From contig JBOFWC010000062.1 in assembly GCA_051653405.1 (NCBI GenBank), positions 1 to 64,000 on the forward strand: 64,000 nt of DNA, read 5' to 3'. Each line of letters opens with the position of its first letter. The first letter of the stretch is position 1. Position numbers and translations under genes: made by a program. The notes under the pieces were generated by a model, which was not told the DNA's origin, did not search any database, and saw only the letters and a list, made by a program, of their open reading frames with translations. Source of the stretch: Proteocatella sp051653405. GTDB lineage: Bacteria > Bacillota > Clostridia > Peptostreptococcales > Filifactoraceae. Shown one piece after another: positions 16,522 through 24,909 of the stretch.

Positions 16522-18606
16522 TTAGTCATAATGTGCTAATGTGTAAACATTCAGGATGTCCAGAATTATACTTATATTTCCGTCACCTAGTATTGTGCAT
16601 CCAGCTATTCCAGAGTTCTTTATATTGTAATTATTCAAGAATGTTGGCAGCGGTTTTACTACGACCTGCTGTTCTCCTATAAGCTCATCTACAAATAGGC
16701 AGTATGATCTGTCTCCTGATTCAACCCATATAAGAATACCATCTTCTATGCTTGTCACCTCTGTATCGATGCTATATAGATCATGAATTCTAATTATTGG
16801 ATAAAATTCTTCCATTCGTTTTACAATTTCTCTTCCGCTTACATCATGAATTATTTCATCATTTGATACTCTGAAGCACTGTCTTATATTGTTTATAGGA
16901 ATTGTGAATATTGATTTCCCTACAGCGGTTTCCATTCCCTCTACAATTGCAAGAGTCAGTGGTATCTTTAAGGTTGTGCAGCTTCCTTCTCCCCATTCAC
17001 TGGTTATAGTTATAGTTCCTCCAAGAGCTTCTATACTCTTTTTAACTACATCCATTCCAACGCCTCTACCCGAATATTCTGTAACTGCTTCATTAGTAGA
17101 GAAACCTGGCATCATTAGAAGCTGAATGATTTCTTTTTGAGAATATTCACTCTCAGACTTAACAAGAAGTCCATTGTCCCTTGCTTTTGCAAGCACCCTA
17201 TCTGTGTCTATTCCCTGTCCGTCATCACTTATTGTTATTATTACTTCACTTCCTGTATGACTTGCAGAAAGTATAATTTCCCCTTTAGCTTTTTTGCCTC
17301 TAGCTAATCTTTCTTCTTTTGTTTTTTCTATACCGTGATCCATAGAGTTTCTTACGATATGCATTATCGGATCCCCTATGCTATCGACGATAGATTTATC
17401 TACCTCTGTATCTTCTCCTATTATTACAAGGTCTACTTCTTTTTCAAGTTTCTTTGTCATATCCCTTACAATACGATTCATTTTTTGGAATACGCCAGAT
17501 ATAGGAACCATTCTAAGTGACATTGTTATATCTTGAAGCTCGTCAGTAAGCTTTCTAAGCTGTCTTGTTGATTTAAGGAAATTGTCAAGCTTTAGTCCTT
17601 GAATATCTGGAGATGAGGTAACCATAGATTCTGTGATTACTATTTCTCCAACTAGTGCCATTAGCTTGTCTAACTTAGAAAGATTTACACTTATTAAACT
17701 TTGTTTGTTAGGTGCTTGAGTTGCAGCTACTTGTTTTGAAGCTACTGGATCTGCTTCACTTTTAGCTCCAAATAAGTTAGCGCCTAAATCTTGTGTTATT
17801 TTTTCTACCTTAGCTCCAACTTTTGAGTCTATTTTTTCTGGAGCTTCATTATCTTGTTTTTCTTTTTCCATAAGCTCATATGAACGTATGCCATTTGTGT
17901 GTTTTATTATAGATATAGCTTTTTCAGCAAGGTCTTTAGTTTCAAAATTCATGCAGAACCCTTTATCCAATATATAAGTCGCTGAGTCCATGTTTGTATC
18001 TATATCATCAGGATAATATGTGAATTCCATCTCTGACTCTTTAAGCGCTGTCACTAACATGAATGCTCTTATGTTTGCCATACCAGTTTCTTCATCAAAA
18101 AATACACATACCATATGATCCCCTTGATTTACAGGTTCTTCACTTATTGAAGCTTCTACAGATTCCTTTGAATCAGTAGATACCTTGTCCCCATTTTTAA
18201 TTTTCTCAAGGAACATATTAATGTTTGCCGCAAAACTGTCGATATTCTCTGAGAGAGGTTCCCCTTTTTGGAGTTTGTCTACCTCAGACTTAAAATAATC
18301 CATTGACTGGAATACTATATCAAATAACTCTGAAATTAATTTTTCATTCAGAGTCTCCATCCCGTTCTCACGAATAAAGAAGAATAAATCTTCTATTCTG
18401 TGAGCAATCTCCATAAGGGATACGAACTCCATCATTGCTGAAGAGCCTTTTATGGTATGCATTATACGGAATATTTCATCAATGTTGTTGCTAGATAAGG
18501 TTTTTTCCATCTCGGCACCAATAAATAACTCTTCTAATTGTTCCAAAAGAGTGTTGGTTTCAAAAAGGTACATATCAAGCATAGTAGAATCAATGCTATT
18601 GTTCAT
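16522..18606 (-). CDS. cheA: Chemotaxis histidine kinase CheA, 694 aa
   Basis: Central kinase that phosphorylates CheY, CheV and possibly CheB. Domain order: P1 phosphotransfer with H50 in MHTIKGSSAMM; a P2-like region about 170-250; a P3 dimer helix beginning LDKLMALVGEIVITESM; a P4 ATPase with N-box HIVRNSMDHGIE and G-boxes including GRGVGMDVVKKS; and a P5 CheW-like domain. The ATG at 18606 is preferred over the in-frame GTG pair upstream, which forms part of the AGAGGTGGTG ribosome site. First gene of its operon, diverging from the plus-strand ylqG-like gene. Confidence 0.96.
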   Translation of the reverse strand: MNNSIDSTMLDMYLFETNTLLEQLEELFIGAEMEKTLSSNNIDEIFRIMHTIKGSSAMMEFVSLMEIAHRIEDLFFFIRENGMETLNEKLISELFDIVFQSMDYFKSEVDKLQKGEPLSENIDSFAANINMFLEKIKNGDKVSTDSKESVEASISEEPVNQGDHMVCVFFDEETGMANIRAFMLVTALKESEMEFTYYPDDIDTNMDSATYILDKGFCMNFETKDLAEKAISIIKHTNGIRSYELMEKEKQDNEAPEKIDSKVGAKVEKITQDLGANLFGAKSEADPVASKQVAATQAPNKQSLISVNLSKLDKLMALVGEIVITESMVTSSPDIQGLKLDNFLKSTRQLRKLTDELQDITMSLRMVPISGVFQKMNRIVRDMTKKLEKEVDLVIIGEDTEVDKSIVDSIGDPIMHIVRNSMDHGIEKTKEERLARGKKAKGEIILSASHTGSEVIITISDDGQGIDTDRVLAKARDNGLLVKSESEYSQKEIIQLLMMPGFSTNEAVTEYSGRGVGMDVVKKSIEALGGTITITSEWGEGSCTTLKIPLTLAIVEGMETAVGKSIFTIPINNIRQCFRVSNDEIIHDVSGREIVKRMEEFYPIIRIHDLYSIDTEVTSIEDGILIWVESGDRSYCLFVDELIGEQQVVVKPLPTFLNNYNIKNSGIAGCTILGDGNISIILDILNVYTLAHYD

Positions 18607-18657
18607 GGAAATTAACACCACCTCTTAATTTATGATTTTTAAATACGCTATACTAAT

Positions 18658-18683
18658 ATATCGGAAAATATTCGAATTTATTA
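18658..18683 (-). promoter_or_regulatory. Weak candidate sigma-28 promoter before cheA
   Basis: On the minus strand: TAAT, 14-nt spacer, TCCGATAT. This resembles TAAA-N15-GCCGATAA and lies about 50 nt before the cheA start. One base in the -35 and two in the -10 differ from consensus, so this is tentative. Confidence 0.3.
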
Positions 18684-18710
18684 ATAGTTTTTAATGGTAA
18701 AGGTGAAAAA

Positions 18711-20132
18711 ATGGCTAATATTTTAAAAGTAACAACCCCCCCTTCTCAATCTTACGAAAACTCCCCTAAGGGAAACCCTACTCAAATAAATAATACCAAC
18801 GTAAAAAACATAATAGATCCTTCAAAAATAACTCGAAGTGACTTTAAAAATGACTTTGAAGATTCTACAAGTAATTTAGCGCCCCATTATGAATCTAATT
18901 TTGGGAAATTCCTTCAACTTGTAAAAAACTCTCCTGGTCTAATTGATATACTTCCACAGATGTTTTTCGGCCGCATGGAAATGCTTGTGTCTTCAGGAAT
19001 AGATCAAGGGTTTGCTTCTGAAATTGCAAATTATATGGAAATGCTTAAAATGAGTCCTGAAGAATTCGCAACTTTTTTAAAGTCTCAATTTGAAAACTCA
19101 GTTGACTTTAAGGGAATATTTTTTGCTGAGCTTAGAAATGCTTTAGATTCAAATATTTCTGCTGAATTCAAAAATAGTATCCTTGCTTTTTTAAAAAAAT
19201 ACAATGACATGAGTGCAAATGATAGAATTTTAAATTCTATTTCTCAAAATATAAAAAACATTATAGCAAACATGCCTAAAAGTGAAGCTCGTGAAGTTGA
19301 AGCACTTTTTAAGTCTTTGAATCTTAATTCTAGTCCTGGCGATGTAGCTCAAAACCTAGCTCTTCTTAAGGGAGAACTTATTCCTAAAATAGCAAATTAT
19401 ATATCTAGAAATCATGACTTTGGTCCCGTAAGAAACTTTGTTACATTATTGACTTTAGATGTGTCTAGGTATGAAAATAGCTCTCGAAATGACGTTTTAA
19501 ATTCTTTAAGAAACCTTAGCTCGTTCGGAGGATTCCGCGACCGATTTGGAAACCTTGACGAAAATGTTTTAAATTCTCTTTTGGATAAACTTTTATCTGA
19601 AAAACAATCAAATGAAAATCCGTCTATGGATAGACTCATATCGATTATCCAAAAAGGGTTTGAAGGTCAAGCTGGTTATGAAAACAAACTTGTCTTTCAA
19701 AATGTAATGCAGTCAATCCTTATAAATTCAAGCGTTTATATGCCGCTTCTTCATGTGCTTATACCAGTTGAAATGTTTGGCAAATTCATGTTTTCAGAAA
19801 TATGGGTAGACCCAAACGAAAAAGGAAATCAAAGTTCTGATTCTGATTCTGATCGTTCAATCAAACTTCTATTAAAATTTGATATTGAAAATATAGGTTT
19901 TTTTGATATGATAGTTTATATGAACGGAAAAGAAGTTAGTATACAACTATATTACCCAGAAAAGCTAGACAAGTCACAAAAAGTTATTCAAAAAAACATT
20001 TCTGACATAGTTGAAAAGAATGGACTTAAATTTAATTCAATCCAACTTTCAAAATCTTCTAGAAGATTAACTATAAGCGAGGTATTTCCTCAAATACTAG
20101 AAAGGAGAAATAATATAAATGTCACTATATAA
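18711..20132 (+). CDS. YlqG-like protein of the flagellar locus, FliK-like C-terminus, 473 aa
   Basis: Not firmly recognised. The N-terminal 60 residues are low-complexity and probably disordered. A long helical middle follows (about 65-350), then a beta-rich C-terminal domain (KLLLKFDIENIGFFDMIVYM, then KEVSIQLYYPEKLD) whose pattern recalls the FliK hook-length C-terminal fold. It is followed by an overlapping flhB-tail gene, the same pairing as ylqG-ylqH in Bacillus subtilis. Function is unknown; a link to export or hook-length signalling through the FlhB-like partner is inferred. AAAGGTG precedes the ATG. Confidence 0.7.
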   Translation: MANILKVTTPPSQSYENSPKGNPTQINNTNVKNIIDPSKITRSDFKNDFEDSTSNLAPHYESNFGKFLQLVKNSPGLIDILPQMFFGRMEMLVSSGIDQGFASEIANYMEMLKMSPEEFATFLKSQFENSVDFKGIFFAELRNALDSNISAEFKNSILAFLKKYNDMSANDRILNSISQNIKNIIANMPKSEAREVEALFKSLNLNSSPGDVAQNLALLKGELIPKIANYISRNHDFGPVRNFVTLLTLDVSRYENSSRNDVLNSLRNLSSFGGFRDRFGNLDENVLNSLLDKLLSEKQSNENPSMDRLISIIQKGFEGQAGYENKLVFQNVMQSILINSSVYMPLLHVLIPVEMFGKFMFSEIWVDPNEKGNQSSDSDSDRSIKLLLKFDIENIGFFDMIVYMNGKEVSIQLYYPEKLDKSQKVIQKNISDIVEKNGLKFNSIQLSKSSRRLTISEVFPQILERRNNINVTI

Positions 20133-20391
20133 TAATGGTTCAAAAAAAGCTGTAGCGCTTACTTACGATGACAATAAAAATTTCGCACCTGTCATTGTAG
20201 CCTCTGGAATGGGTTATATCGCTGAAAAAATAGTAGATGTAGCCTGCCAAAATAATGTTCCAGTTTACGAAGATACCTCCCTTGCTACACTTCTTACTCA
20301 ATTGGAGCTAGGTCAGGAAATTCCAGAAGAACTCTACAAAACCATTGTAGACATATATGTATATTTTCTAAATTATTCTGTTGATAAATAA
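20119..20391 (+). CDS. FlhB C-terminal-domain homologue (FhlB/YlqH type), 90 aa
   Basis: Corresponds to the cytoplasmic substrate-switch domain of FlhB without its membrane part (KKAVALTYDDNKNFAPVIVA, then VPVYEDTSLATLLTQLELGQ, ending EELYKTIVDIYVYFL). The autocleavage NPTH is not present; the site reads GMGY. Such stand-alone tails are known (FhlB, YlqH) and can substitute for the FlhB tail in some bacteria. The start overlaps the end of the preceding gene by 14 nt, indicating coupling. A full flhB is also encoded at 33291-34358. Confidence 0.88.
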   Translation: MSLYNNGSKKAVALTYDDNKNFAPVIVASGMGYIAEKIVDVACQNNVPVYEDTSLATLLTQLELGQEIPEELYKTIVDIYVYFLNYSVDK

Positions 20392-20450
20392 CAATTTATC
20401 ACAAATTTTAATTTTTAATTTTTAACTCTAACTATGAAAGGAAAGACATA

Positions 20451-22460
20451 ATGAAAAGCATTCGTTCTAAAATACTTGCAATGATAGGAGTCCCGCTTGT
20501 AATAGCCATGCTTCTATCAAGTATTTTAACATCAAGTACCACAGGTAAATTATTTTTTCAAAGCAGTAAGGATTTAACACAAAGCGAAACCAACCTATTA
20601 GCAAGTAAAGCTGAAAATTACTTATCTCACTACCAATCTATGGTAATGCAGATGTCGCATAATGAAGATGTCAGAAAGCTGCTTTCTACAACCTCAAAAG
20701 GAGACGATATTACAAAATCTCCATATTTTACAAGCTCAAAAAATATGCTTGCTTCCACACAAAGTAAGGATACTGAAAATATAGTTACCGCATATATTGC
20801 AGACGTAGATCCAAGTGTTGTTTTTGATGGTGGAAATTATGTTTCCGGAAAAGACTATATTTTAAGCGATAAAGACTATTGGTTTAAAGCTGGTGAGACA
20901 AGAAAAACTATAATCTCTGAACCCTATACTGATAGAATAACTGGAAATATGGTTGTAGCAATCACTGCGCCAGTATATGATATGAGTAATACTAAAATCA
21001 TCGGTATAACAGGCGTTGATATAAATATCAATACTCTAAATAATATGGCCCAAGAATATGTAGTTGGTAAGGAAGGCTACACAATTCTTTTAACTAGAAA
21101 TAACACTGTATTATCTCACAAAAATACAGATAATGTCCTAAAAAATGTAACTGAAATAGGAATAGATGGTGATATTCTTTCTTGGGTTGAAAATAAAGAT
21201 TCTTCAATCCAGACTTTTAAAAATAATGGCGAAATTGCGCTCGGCTGTTATTACCCTATAGGGTCTACTGGTTGGGGAATATTATCAAGCGTTTCTGAAG
21301 ATGAATTAAAAGATAAAGTAAGTGCGGTTTCTAGCAAAGTACTATTCATAAATATATTTTCACTTATTGCTATGCTTTGCGTAATCATTGCTCTTTCTTC
21401 AAAAATAACAAATCCTTTAAAGAAACTTTCTGCAGTTACAAATGAGCTTATAAAGGGTAACTTTGATGTAGAAATTCACTCTGAATCAAGTGATGAGGTA
21501 GGCCAGCTTGCCAATGGTATGAGTATCTTGGTAGAAAAGCTAAGAACTTACATGAATTATATTGATGAAATATCTGAATCGCTTGATAGTTTTGCAGAAG
21601 GAAATCTAGACATAAATCTAAAATATGACTACTCTGGAGAATTTGGAAAACTTAAAGATTCTCTAGAAAGAACTGTTGAAGCCTTTACTCGAATAATAGA
21701 AGACATAGTATCTATATCTTCACAACTTGCATCTGGCTCTATGGAAATTGCAAATGGTGCTCAACAACTTGCGAATGGTTCAACTGAACAATCTTCATCT
21801 ATACAAAACCTTGCAAGTAATATAACCGAAATAACTGAACATATAAATAAAAGTGCTGAACATGCAACTGTTTTAACTACTCAAGTAAGTATGGTGGAAT
21901 TTTCAGCTCATACTAGCAATGACCAAATGGAACATATGGTAGATGCTATGGATAGGATAAATAGAGAATCCATGGAAATTGGTAAAATTATAAAAACCAT
22001 AGAAGACATTGCTTTCCAAACAAATATCCTTGCGCTTAATGCTGCTGTAGAGGCGGCTAGAGCAGGCGCTTCTGGAAAAGGCTTTGCCGTAGTTGCTGAT
22101 GAAGTTAGAAATCTAGCTACAAAATCTTCAGAAGCGGCTAAAAACACTACTGCACTTATCGAAAATTCAGTACGTGCTGTTAAAGATGGGTCTCAAATAG
22201 TTAGTGATACCAAAGAATCTCTAGAAGAAGTAATTAATGCTGTTAGACAAATAACCAGCATGATTCAAAGTATTTCAGATTCTGCAATGGAAGAAGCTGA
22301 AAAAATAGAATATATTCGTACCGCAGTAGATGAAATAAACTCAGTTGTTCATAGTAACTCTGCGGCTGCTGAACAAAGTTCTGCCGCAAGTGAAGAACTT
22401 TCTGGACTTGCAGCTACCCTTGAAATGGTCGCAAAAAGATTTATTATCCCAGAAAAATAA
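20451..22460 (+). CDS. Methyl-accepting chemotaxis protein with Cache sensor, 669 aa
   Basis: Transmembrane chemoreceptor. TM1 is about residues 10-32. An extracellular double-Cache domain follows (about 35-290; DKDYWFKAGETR, EPYTDRITGNMVVAITAPVYD and IIGITGVDINI are typical Cache strands). TM2 is about 297-318, then HAMP, then the signalling region with the conserved tip IEDIAFQTNILALNAAVEAA. The Arg two residues before the conserved Trp of the amino-acid-binding Cache motif is Asp here, so an amino-acid ligand is not assured. AAAGGAAAG precedes the ATG. A bidirectional terminator follows. Confidence 0.95.
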   Translation: MKSIRSKILAMIGVPLVIAMLLSSILTSSTTGKLFFQSSKDLTQSETNLLASKAENYLSHYQSMVMQMSHNEDVRKLLSTTSKGDDITKSPYFTSSKNMLASTQSKDTENIVTAYIADVDPSVVFDGGNYVSGKDYILSDKDYWFKAGETRKTIISEPYTDRITGNMVVAITAPVYDMSNTKIIGITGVDININTLNNMAQEYVVGKEGYTILLTRNNTVLSHKNTDNVLKNVTEIGIDGDILSWVENKDSSIQTFKNNGEIALGCYYPIGSTGWGILSSVSEDELKDKVSAVSSKVLFINIFSLIAMLCVIIALSSKITNPLKKLSAVTNELIKGNFDVEIHSESSDEVGQLANGMSILVEKLRTYMNYIDEISESLDSFAEGNLDINLKYDYSGEFGKLKDSLERTVEAFTRIIEDIVSISSQLASGSMEIANGAQQLANGSTEQSSSIQNLASNITEITEHINKSAEHATVLTTQVSMVEFSAHTSNDQMEHMVDAMDRINRESMEIGKIIKTIEDIAFQTNILALNAAVEAARAGASGKGFAVVADEVRNLATKSSEAAKNTTALIENSVRAVKDGSQIVSDTKESLEEVINAVRQITSMIQSISDSAMEEAEKIEYIRTAVDEINSVVHSNSAAAEQSSAASEELSGLAATLEMVAKRFIIPEK

Positions 22461-22511
22461 TTATTTTTCTAAAAAGAATAACTATTTAAAAAAGAACAAA
22501 TATTTTAAAAA

Positions 22512-22552
22512 AAAGACTGATTTCCTAAAGATAAAAGGAAATTGGTCTTTTT
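22512..22552. terminator. Bidirectional terminator (mcp / ftsE-like)
   Basis: AAAGACTGATTTCCT pairs with AGGAAATTGGTCTTT (one G-U step), with an A-run before and a T-run after. The hairpin overlaps the last codons of the converging minus-strand ATPase gene. Confidence 0.85.
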
Positions 22553-23244
22553 CTATTATTAAAATTATCGTAGGAACCATTATGTCTATCTGAAACAATG
22601 CGTCCCTTTTCTAACTTTATAACTCGTTTTCTCGTTATATCGACGAGCTTTTTAAAATGAGTCGCCATTATTACTGTAGTTCCGCTATGATTTATATGTT
22701 CAAAAAGATTCATTATATCCCAGGAATCCTCTGGGCTTAAATTTGCAGTAGGTTCATCTGCTATTATTATTGCTGGATCTGAGACAATAGCTCTTGCAAT
22801 CATCACTTTAAGCTGCTCACCTCCTGAAAGTTCATCTATGGCTGAATACATTTTGGATTTCATACCTACAGCTCCCAAAGCTCTATCTACACCTATCCTT
22901 ATATTTTTTGAACTTTGACATGCTATATTTAACGGAAGTGCCACATTATTATACACATCGTAGGCATTTATTAGTGGTATCTGCGAAGATATAACTCCAT
23001 AGCTTCTCCTATAATAAGGAATCTCTTCTTTTTCAAAAAACGATATATTTTCCCCGCCAATTATTATATCTCCCTCATCTGGCTTAAAAGATGCCATAAT
23101 AAGGTTTAAAAGCGTACTCTTTCCACATCCACTAGGCCCCACTATATATACAAACTCTCCCTTTTGTATAGAAAATACTAGCTCTTTTACTCCACTTTGA
23201 TTCTTATAAACTTTAGTTACATTTTCAAATTTTATAAAACTCAT
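22525..23244 (-). CDS. FtsE-like ABC transporter ATPase without an adjacent FtsX, 239 aa
   Basis: ABC ATPase of the FtsE/LolD type: Walker A GPSGCGKST (36-44), EIPYYRRSYGV helix, signature ELSGGEQLKV, Walker B AIIIADEPT, and switch His in MATHFKK. Two family residues differ: the Q-loop reads GVISSQ instead of GVVFQD, and the D-loop reads NLSPED instead of NLDPET. No permease gene is adjacent. GGGGGGAATT before the ATG at 23244 fixes the start. It has its own vegetative promoter, divergent from the C39-type peptidase gene. FtsEX normally controls cell-wall hydrolases, so a divergent FtsE paralogue with a cell-envelope role is possible. Confidence 0.85.
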   Translation of the reverse strand: MSFIKFENVTKVYKNQSGVKELVFSIQKGEFVYIVGPSGCGKSTLLNLIMASFKPDEGDIIIGGENISFFEKEEIPYYRRSYGVISSQIPLINAYDVYNNVALPLNIACQSSKNIRIGVDRALGAVGMKSKMYSAIDELSGGEQLKVMIARAIVSDPAIIIADEPTANLSPEDSWDIMNLFEHINHSGTTVIMATHFKKLVDITRKRVIKLEKGRIVSDRHNGSYDNFNNRKRPISFYL

Positions 23245-23277
23245 AATTCCCCCCGCTAAAAACTTCAACTAATCCTA

Positions 23278-23306
23278 ATTATAACGCTGATACAATAACC
23301 TTTCAA
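23278..23306 (-). promoter_or_regulatory. Sigma-A promoter for the FtsE-like gene
   Basis: On the minus strand: TTGAAA (23306-23301), 17-nt spacer, TATAAT (23283-23278), about 34 nt upstream of the start codon. Five of six -35 bases and all -10 bases match consensus. Confidence 0.8.
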
Positions 23307-23315
23307 TATGTATTA

Positions 23316-23344
23316 TTGATTGCCAATTGTTTTGATGCTATAAT
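23316..23344 (+). promoter_or_regulatory. Sigma-A promoter for the C39-type peptidase gene
   Basis: TTGATT (23316-23321), 17-nt spacer, TATAAT (23339-23344). It lies about 43 nt before the TTG start and is back-to-back with the FtsE-like gene promoter. Confidence 0.78.
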
Positions 23345-23386
23345 TTAATATATTATTTTTTAATTTCGTTTTTGGAGGTGTTTAAC

Positions 23387-24292
23387 TTGAAAAAATCTAA
23401 TATTTCGCTATTTTTCAAATTAGCAACACCTTTCTCTTTAGTATTCCTAATAAGCTTTATTTTGGTATCTCATAGCTTTAATCAGCGATATGATGCTCAA
23501 ATAGATTTAAGCTTTGTTCCTAAAACTATATATACCGTGGAAAAAGTTTCAAAAACATCTGCTATAAAAATTTCTTCCAAGGTTTCAGACATAAAAAAGA
23601 ACTATAAAACTTACAAACAAGAAAAAGAATTAGCTGAAAAGCTTAAGCTCGAAAAAGAAGCTCAAGAACTACTTAATACCCAAAAATCACTATCAAATTC
23701 AAATAACTCAAACTCGAATAATATTGAAAAAAATATTTCTCCCAACTCTATTTATGACTTTAAAGTTGGAAAAAGTTTCCAATATATGAGCCAACATGAT
23801 CCTAGATGGAAAAATATTTCATTCGGAAATGGTGACTCCATAGATATTCATGGATGTGGGCCTACCTCAGTCGCAATGCTTGTAACTAATCTTACTAGTG
23901 AAATCCTTACCCCTGAAGAAGCTGCGTTTTTCACATATGACCGAAATTTATATATTCCTGGTTCTGGCTCAAGCCACTCTATATTTCTAAAAGCGCTTCC
24001 AGAGTTTGGAATAAAGACCTCTGCCTTTACTAACTATTCCGAAGCAGCCTTAAAAAAAGAGCTCCAAAAAGGTAATATGTTTGCTGTTCTTATGAAAAAT
24101 GGTACATTTAGTTCATCCACTGGACATTTTATATTGATATTAGGCATAGACCAAAACGGAAGAGCAATTATTGCCGATTCTAACAGTGTTGAAAATTCTA
24201 AAAAAACATGGGATTTAAAACTTATATTAAATGAAGCTAAGTATAGTGCTAACAGCGGCGGTCCATTTTGGTTAATTAATAACCCTTTATAA
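23387..24292 (+). CDS. Membrane-anchored C39-like cysteine peptidase, 301 aa
   Basis: An N-terminal hydrophobic anchor (about 10-30) precedes a charged coiled linker (about 45-115) with an Asn/Ser-rich spacer, then a peptidase_C39_2-type papain fold. The likely catalytic residues are C157 in DIHGCGPTSVAM, H247 in STGHFILIL and D264 in IADSNS. The orientation suggests a domain outside the membrane acting on peptides or wall cross-links; substrate unknown. TTG at 23387 is chosen because GGAGGTG lies six bases before it; the upstream in-frame TTG lies within that ribosome site. Monocistronic, with its own promoter and terminator. Confidence 0.85.
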   Translation: MKKSNISLFFKLATPFSLVFLISFILVSHSFNQRYDAQIDLSFVPKTIYTVEKVSKTSAIKISSKVSDIKKNYKTYKQEKELAEKLKLEKEAQELLNTQKSLSNSNNSNSNNIEKNISPNSIYDFKVGKSFQYMSQHDPRWKNISFGNGDSIDIHGCGPTSVAMLVTNLTSEILTPEEAAFFTYDRNLYIPGSGSSHSIFLKALPEFGIKTSAFTNYSEAALKKELQKGNMFAVLMKNGTFSSSTGHFILILGIDQNGRAIIADSNSVENSKKTWDLKLILNEAKYSANSGGPFWLINNPL

Positions 24293-24297
24293 AGTAA

Positions 24298-24320
24298 AAG
24301 AGACTCTTGATGAGTCTCTT
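24298..24320. terminator. Bidirectional terminator (C39-type peptidase / fliS)
   Basis: AAGAGACTC and GAGTCTCTT form a 9-bp stem with a 5-nt loop. T-rich sequence follows on the plus strand and an A/T tract on the other side. It overlaps the fliS stop codon. Confidence 0.85.
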
Positions 24321-24690
24321 ATTTTGTTGATGCTATTCTATTTGCCTCTTTAAAAGCATCTCTCATTTCAACAACCATATCCTTAACTTCTAAAAGCGTA
24401 TCGAGTTTCCTACCCGCTTTTATTCTACTAAATTCATAAAGAAAGAAATCATACATACGGTATAAATCTTGACTTATCGGAATACTTCTATCTAAAATTT
24501 GGATTAGATATCTTACTATGTCTGTCGCTTTTTGCATAGAGGCATCTAGCAATTCATAATTGTTTTCCTTTATTGCAATTTCAGATTTTATAAGACTCTT
24601 TACTACCTCATCAAAAAGCAATATAAGTTGTTCCCCTTTAGTCATACTGTTTACCGATTGTTGTTTGTACTGTTCATATCCATATTGCAT
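24319..24690 (-). CDS. fliS: Flagellin export chaperone FliS, 123 aa
   Basis: Binds the flagellin C-terminus in the cytoplasm to prevent polymerisation before export. The family start (YGYEQYKQQSVNSMTKGEQLILLFDEVVKSL) and the LYRMYDFFLYEF helix are clear. The ATG at 24690 fits the family length and has AAAGGATGG upstream; the longer frame has no support. It is detached from fliD here and transcribed alone. Confidence 0.95.
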   Translation of the reverse strand: MQYGYEQYKQQSVNSMTKGEQLILLFDEVVKSLIKSEIAIKENNYELLDASMQKATDIVRYLIQILDRSIPISQDLYRMYDFFLYEFSRIKAGRKLDTLLEVKDMVVEMRDAFKEANRIASTK

Positions 24691-24752
24691 TTTTTGGCCA
24701 TCCTTTTCTAATTTATATAATTTAAAAATCAAGTGTTATGTTTTATTTAAAA

Positions 24753-24827
24753 TTGTCGATAATAGTAGGTGTATGTAGTATTGATTATATATGTAAACAA
24801 TACACCTACATATTTTCTTATCGACAA
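24753..24827. promoter_or_regulatory. Interrupted palindrome between fliS and the parA-like gene
   Basis: TTGTCGATAA (24753-24762) is inverted as TTATCGACAA (24818-24827), and GTAGGTGTA (24765-24773) as TACACCTAC (24801-24809); GTATTG/CAATAC lies further in. There is no T-run, so it does not look like a terminator. It sits in the divergent promoter region and could be an operator or a centromere-like partition site. Confidence 0.55.
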
Positions 24828-24844
24828 CAATTCATAATTTATTA
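24818..24844 (-). promoter_or_regulatory. Candidate sigma-28 promoter for fliS
   Basis: On the minus strand: TAAT (24844-24841), 15-nt spacer, GTCGATAA (24825-24818). Seven of eight -10 bases match the GCCGATAA consensus. Its -10 box overlaps one arm of the palindrome at 24753-24827. Confidence 0.45.
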
Positions 24845-24909
24845 ATATGTTTTTATATTAAAAAAATAATTTTTTGGATTATTATTTATTTTTAAGTGAG
24901 GGTAAAAAT

